Part shown: positions 13,485 through 15,924 of the stretch, one piece after another
How the letters are laid out: every line of letters starts with the position of its first letter
Numbering within the stretch: position 1 is the first letter of the stretch
NCBI GenBank assembly: GCA_964438735.1
Contig: CAYTLW010000156.1
Span: 1-15,924 of the forward strand
Origin: CAYTLW01 sp964438735
GTDB taxonomy: Bacteria > Myxococcota_A > UBA9042
Direction: 5' to 3'
Length of the DNA stretch: 15,924 nucleotides
Position numbers and translations under genes: made by a program
The notes under the pieces: generated by a model
The model's input: the letters and a program-made list of their open reading frames with translations, nothing else
Told to the model about the DNA's origin: nothing
Databases searched by the model: none

Positions 13485-14117
13485 CTACTCCTTGCCCAGC
13501 AGCTGGCGGACGACCGGATGATCGGCCGAGTCGATGTAGCGGTCGCCGAAGGCCAGCCGCAACAGGTCAGCGCGAGACTTGTCCGGGAACACGGGCGCGC
13601 CGTAGTCGGCCTCAGCGGTGACCGGGATGTAGCACTTGCCCTCGTGGTTGCGCTTGAGGCGCACCCAGGCGGTGACGGCCAACTCGGCGCCGGCCATCGC
13701 CGTCTTGTTCCATGAGTTCCAGTCCTTGCCGTCCTTGGGCATCTTGATCACCCAGATGAAGACCATGCCGTCCCGATTGACGGTGGGGATCAAGCAGGCC
13801 GGGTTGATGCTGTCGGCGAGCAGGGTCCACAGGGACGGGTCGACGAGGTAGGTCAGGTCATCACGCTCGAAGTGCAGGATGGCGGTCTGCAAGCGCATGC
13901 CCGAGTCCGGGTGGACGCGCACCCACTCATGCTTGCCGGGCTTGCGCACCGGCACCTCGGCCAGATGCTCGGTCGTCGTCAGCTGGTCGAAGGTCTGGTC
14001 CAGAACCAGGCGGTCGATGTCGGCGAAGGGATCCTTGCGAGAGACGGGCGGCGACGCATCCCTGTCGTCGCCGTTCTTGCCCACGAGGTCCTTGCTGATG
14101 GTTTTGTTTTCTTTCAT
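13485..14117 (-). CDS. Conserved 210-aa protein of polymerase-bearing islands
   Basis: I recognise the pattern but no function: VPVRKPGKHEWVRVHPDSGM, then TYLVDPSLWTLL, MVFIWVIKMPKDGKDWNSWN and AWVRLKRNHEGKCYIPVTAE. Similar proteins occur on proteobacterial islands, in my recollection beside PolA-type polymerases. The N terminus is charged and probably disordered (MKENKTISKDLVGKNGDDRD). There is no signal peptide or membrane segment. GGAGAT precedes ATG 14117 by about 8 nt. It ends 2 nt before the polymerase start, so the two are surely co-translated. An auxiliary replication role such as single-strand binding or processivity is a guess. Confidence 0.75.
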   Translation of the reverse strand: MKENKTISKDLVGKNGDDRDASPPVSRKDPFADIDRLVLDQTFDQLTTTEHLAEVPVRKPGKHEWVRVHPDSGMRLQTAILHFERDDLTYLVDPSLWTLLADSINPACLIPTVNRDGMVFIWVIKMPKDGKDWNSWNKTAMAGAELAVTAWVRLKRNHEGKCYIPVTAEADYGAPVFPDKSRADLLRLAFGDRYIDSADHPVVRQLLGKE

Positions 14118-14177
14118 AATTTATCTCCGACGGCGAGCGACGTTGTCTTGCTTGATGGGTCGCTGGCCTCTTTGACC

Positions 14178-14210
14178 GGCAGGTGGTCGCGACCCTCGCG
14201 GCCACCTGCC
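14178..14210 (-). promoter_or_regulatory. Strong hairpin between excisionase and 210-aa genes
   Basis: The arms 14178-14191 and 14197-14210 pair over 14 bp with one G-U wobble and a 5-nt loop. It follows the excisionase stop by 8 bp on the minus strand. There is no T tract after it (GGTCAAAG), so it may attenuate or protect the transcript rather than end it. Confidence 0.55.
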
Positions 14211-14218
14211 CGTCCGTA

Positions 14219-14479
14219 TCAATCCATGCTGTCGTTGGCGGCGCGCGGTTCGACAGCTCGCGCGGCGAGCCACCGGGCCATCGCGGCACGCGAGAAGCGC
14301 ACCTGACGCGGGCCGAGGCGCACATACGGGATGCGACGCTGGTGGACCCACGAGTAGAGGGTGCCGACCGGCACTGCCAGGACGGCGGCGGCGGCCCGAT
14401 AGCCCATCAGATCACCGGCGCGCACCTCAACGGGCTCCGCTGTCGTGCTGTTCAGGGCGACGTGATTACTGTCTTCCAT
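14219..14479 (-). CDS. Excisionase / AlpA-like HTH protein
   Basis: This 86-aa protein has a MerR-like winged helix-turn-helix of the excisionase (HTH_17/AlpA) type: DLMGYRAAAAVLAVPVGTLY, then SWVHQRRIPYVRLGPRQVRF and SRAAMARWLAARAV. Proteins of this size next to tyrosine integrases usually act as recombination directionality factors that promote excision, or as regulators of the integrase. ATG 14479 is preferred because GGAGG lies 5 nt upstream; an in-frame frame-opening ATG at 14686 lies inside the integrase gene. It sits 103 bp downstream of the integrase, separated by a hairpin. Confidence 0.85.
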   Translation of the reverse strand: MEDSNHVALNSTTAEPVEVRAGDLMGYRAAAAVLAVPVGTLYSWVHQRRIPYVRLGPRQVRFSRAAMARWLAARAVEPRAANDSMD

Positions 14480-14548
14480 GACGACCTCCAGGCAGCTTGC
14501 TGGGCTGCTCAACGAGGCCGATTGGCTCACAAGCTTGAGGGCATGAAA

Positions 14549-14577
14549 CCCACGGCGGATCTCAGAAGCGCCGTGGG
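14549..14577 (-). terminator. Hairpin downstream of the integrase gene
   Basis: CCCACGGCG (14549-14557) and CGCCGTGGG (14569-14577) form a perfect 9-bp stem with an 11-nt loop, 6 nt past the integrase stop. On the minus strand it is followed by TTTCAT, a weak T tract. A sister palindrome of the same length lies upstream of the integrase (15756-15784). Confidence 0.5.
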
Positions 14578-14582
14578 CGGCT

Positions 14583-15719
14583 TCAGTCGCACGGTTTTGA
14601 GGCCGCTTCGGCTCCAGCGGCCCGGAGCGGAACGACCTCGCCCGCAGGCTGTGCAAGCGCATCGAACCGGCCGCGGTCCTCAGCAAATGCCGACGGCTGC
14701 AGGTGGGCGTAGCGCATGGTCATCTGCACCGTCTTGTGGCCGAGGATCTTCTGCAACCGGAACAGGTCGCCGCCGGCCATGACCCAGTGGCTGGCGAAGG
14801 TGTGCCTCAGCCCATGAAAGTTGACGTAGTGCACGGCGCGCTCGTCTGCGGGCGGTCGAGGGAAGCCGGCCGCGTCGAGCACGCGGTGTAGTCTCTCCTG
14901 GAATATTCTGGCCGACTGGGCGTGCATGCCGTCGCGCTCGTTGGGAAAGACCAGCCAACAGCCTCCGGCTTTCAGTTGCCATGCACGCAGGATCGGCCGC
15001 AGCACGTCCATGATCGGCACATAGCGCACATCGCCGGCCTTGGTCGGCCCATGGAAGGAACGCTGTACCGTGATCAACTGACGCTCGAAGTCGACATCGG
15101 ACCAGCGCAGCGCGGCCAGTTCGCCCTCGCGCAGACCGGTAAACGCCGCCGTGGCATACAAGGCGTGGGCGTCTTCACCATTGTCAGCGGCGGCGGCGAG
15201 GAAGCGCTGGACCTCGTCGCGGCTGCGCAGGTAGCGGTAGTCAGTTGAGAAAGCACGTATCCGCGGCTTGCGGACCCGAGGCACCCGGCTGAGCCAGCCC
15301 AGGTCAACGGCGCACTTGAGCATCGACAGCAGCAGCGTGACCAGGTTGTTGACCGTCTTCGGCGACAGGTGGGTACGCTCGGCCATGAAGGTGTCGATGC
15401 GCTCGACCTCGATCTGGCGGATGAGCAGGCCACTGAACGCCGGGTGCAGATGGCAGCGGATGATGCTCCGGTCGTGGTGGGCGCTGCGCTTGTGGATGGC
15501 GCGCCGGGTCATCCAGTACTCGACCAGATCCTCGAATGTGCGATCAGCCGGCGGCGCGAGCTGTTGCCCGGCCTTCACAGCGTCAGCGTCAGCCTGGACC
15601 CGGCGAAGCCGTTGCTGGGCCTCGTTCCAGGTCGCAAAGGTGGTAGAACGTCGCTTACCCGCATGGTCGAGCCAGCGGATGCGCCAGTTGCCGGATTTGA
15701 GCTTGGTGGGCCTGCTCAT
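14583..15719 (-). CDS. int: Tyrosine recombinase integrase
   Basis: This 378-aa phage-type integrase has an AP2-like arm-binding N terminus (SGNWRIRWLDHAGKRRSTTF), a core-binding domain (about 60-150) and the catalytic domain with R197 (TGLREGELAALRW), K227, H302 and R305 (HGLRHTF), H328 (LGHKTVQMTM) and nucleophile Y337 (RYAHL). All catalytic residues are present. ATG 15719 has AGGAG 6 nt upstream. The gene starts about 155 bp from the right attachment repeat, the normal position for an integrase that targets a tRNA gene. It would recombine the 49-bp fMet tRNA 3' sequence. Candidate arm sites TGGCCACG lie between it and the attachment repeat and again at the left end. Confidence 0.95.
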   Translation of the reverse strand: MSRPTKLKSGNWRIRWLDHAGKRRSTTFATWNEAQQRLRRVQADADAVKAGQQLAPPADRTFEDLVEYWMTRRAIHKRSAHHDRSIIRCHLHPAFSGLLIRQIEVERIDTFMAERTHLSPKTVNNLVTLLLSMLKCAVDLGWLSRVPRVRKPRIRAFSTDYRYLRSRDEVQRFLAAAADNGEDAHALYATAAFTGLREGELAALRWSDVDFERQLITVQRSFHGPTKAGDVRYVPIMDVLRPILRAWQLKAGGCWLVFPNERDGMHAQSARIFQERLHRVLDAAGFPRPPADERAVHYVNFHGLRHTFASHWVMAGGDLFRLQKILGHKTVQMTMRYAHLQPSAFAEDRGRFDALAQPAGEVVPLRAAGAEAASKPCD

Positions 15720-15755
15720 GGCGTGCTCCTAAAGCACACCAAGGAACCTGAATCA

Positions 15756-15784
15756 CCCACGGCGGATTTGAGATCGGCCGTGGG
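15756..15784. repeat. Palindrome upstream of the integrase, sister of 14549-14577
   Basis: CCCACGGC (15756-15763) pairs with GCCGTGGG (15777-15784) around a 13-nt loop. The 29-base unit differs from 14549-14577 at 5 positions, all in the loop or at the stem base. The two copies bracket the integrase gene exactly. Confidence 0.6.
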
Positions 15785-15812
15785 TCAAATCCAACCGGGG
15801 GTCGACCCTCCG

Positions 15813-15830
15813 TGGCCACGTTTGGCCACG
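15813..15830. promoter_or_regulatory. Pair of TGGCCACG motifs, candidate integrase arm sites (right end)
   Basis: TGGCCACG occurs at 15813-15820 and 15823-15830, about 50 bp inside the right attachment repeat. The motif recurs at the left end with slightly different spacing. A related ACGGCCAC follows in the terminator stem. Confidence 0.45.
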
Positions 15831-15836
15831 CCGACG

Positions 15837-15876
15837 AAAAACGGCCACCTAACCCGAGGGCTAAGTGACCGTTTTT
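15837..15876. terminator. Bidirectional hairpin terminator abutting the right attachment repeat
   Basis: A 40-base near-perfect inverted repeat (19-bp arms with three C-A/G-U type mismatches, 2-nt centre) begins with AAAAA and ends with TTTTT, so it can terminate in both directions. It touches the attachment repeat. For the minus-strand tRNA-fMet it replaces the terminator that the insertion moved to the other end (2069-2110). Confidence 0.7.
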
Positions 15877-15924
15877 CTGCGGTTGCGGGGGAGGGATTTG
15901 AACCCCCGACCTTCGGGTTATGAG
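15876..15924 (-). repeat. Right attachment-site repeat
   Basis: These 49 bp are identical to 2115-2163. They include the tRNA 3' half and seven bases of 3' flank. The window stops here, so the repeat could in principle be longer. However, the bases after 2163 do not fit an fMet anticodon stem, so it probably ends at 15924. Confidence 0.9.
15883..15924 (-). tRNA. tRNA-fMet (CAT), 3' half, runs out of window
   Basis: On the minus strand C32 to A73 is visible: anticodon loop CTCATAA (anticodon CAT), stem CCCGA, variable AGGTC, T arm GGGGG-TTCAAAT-CCCTC and acceptor CCCCGCA with discriminator A. The CCC after the loop is the 3' side of the GGG:CCC anticodon-stem pairs diagnostic of initiator tRNA, and CTCATAACCCGAAGGTC matches the E. 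coli fMet tRNA as I remember it. CCA is not encoded (ACCG). The 5' half lies beyond base 15924. Confidence 0.88.

Noticed and set aside
12070..13521. A 483-codon open frame on the + strand opposite the polymerase gene
   Set aside because: Antisense shadow of the PolA gene, whose catalytic motifs are intact on the minus strand.
14549..15784. Both integrase-flanking palindromes read PTADLRSAVG on the + strand with only synonymous differences
   Set aside because: The arms are palindromic, so the reverse strand gives nearly the same peptide. No gene surrounds either copy; DNA or RNA structure is the simpler explanation.
15369..15923. A + strand frame ending in GEGFEPPTFGL at the right end
   Set aside because: The ending is the antisense reading of the tRNA T arm and variable loop, a known artefact of false gene calls over tRNA genes.
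1..15924. CRISPR arrays, insertion sequences with transposase, and rRNA
   Set aside because: No regularly spaced repeat-spacer array, no transposase gene with terminal inverted repeats, and no rRNA-like sequence was seen by eye.

Overview
The window is GC-rich DNA, probably from a large-genome deltaproteobacterium or myxococcote. The best clue is the lipoprotein at 6490-7764: a GSTPDAG-type linker followed by CDDGNVCTTDSC cysteine repeats, a style common in Myxococcota. This assignment is inference, because no rRNA or housekeeping gene is present.

The main feature is a site-specifically integrated element of about 13.7 kb (roughly 2164-15875). It is bounded by two identical 49-bp copies of the 3' half of an initiator tRNA-fMet gene (2115-2163 and 15876-15924). 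The right copy belongs to the tRNA gene that runs out of the window; the left copy is an orphan 3' fragment. A tyrosine integrase (14583-15719) lies beside the right end with an AlpA/excisionase-like HTH gene behind it. TGGCCACG motif pairs just inside both ends look like integrase arm sites.

The element has four parts. (1) Left end, + strand: an unrecognised 349-aa protein and an HNH endonuclease. (2) Centre, - strand: a complete diversity-generating retroelement (DGR). In transcription order it has a thioredoxin/PEGA envelope protein, a lipoprotein target with an FGE/C-type-lectin-like variable C terminus (VR 6494-6618), an HRDC accessory protein, Avd, the DGR reverse transcriptase and the template repeat (TR 4152-4276). 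A divergent HTH/zinc-ribbon gene (10112-10498) faces the operon across a 326-bp regulatory region. (3) Right centre, - strand: a replication/recombination block with a family A DNA polymerase, a conserved 210-aa partner, a small winged-helix protein and a serine resolvase. (4) Right end: excisionase and integrase.

TR and VR align over 125 bp without gaps and differ at 20 positions. Fourteen are at template adenines, as expected for DGR mutagenesis. The other six are all G-to-T at the first base of GAC codons, which classical adenine mutagenesis does not explain; this is the most unusual observation here.

Left of the element (1-2114) lies decayed flank: a possible 3' gene end, an AbiEii-associated gene pair whose nucleotidyltransferase is truncated at both ends, a 100-bp copy (92% identical) of the element's own left-end promoter region, and an intact MntA-HepT toxin-antitoxin operon. 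This looks like an accretion site for mobile DNA.
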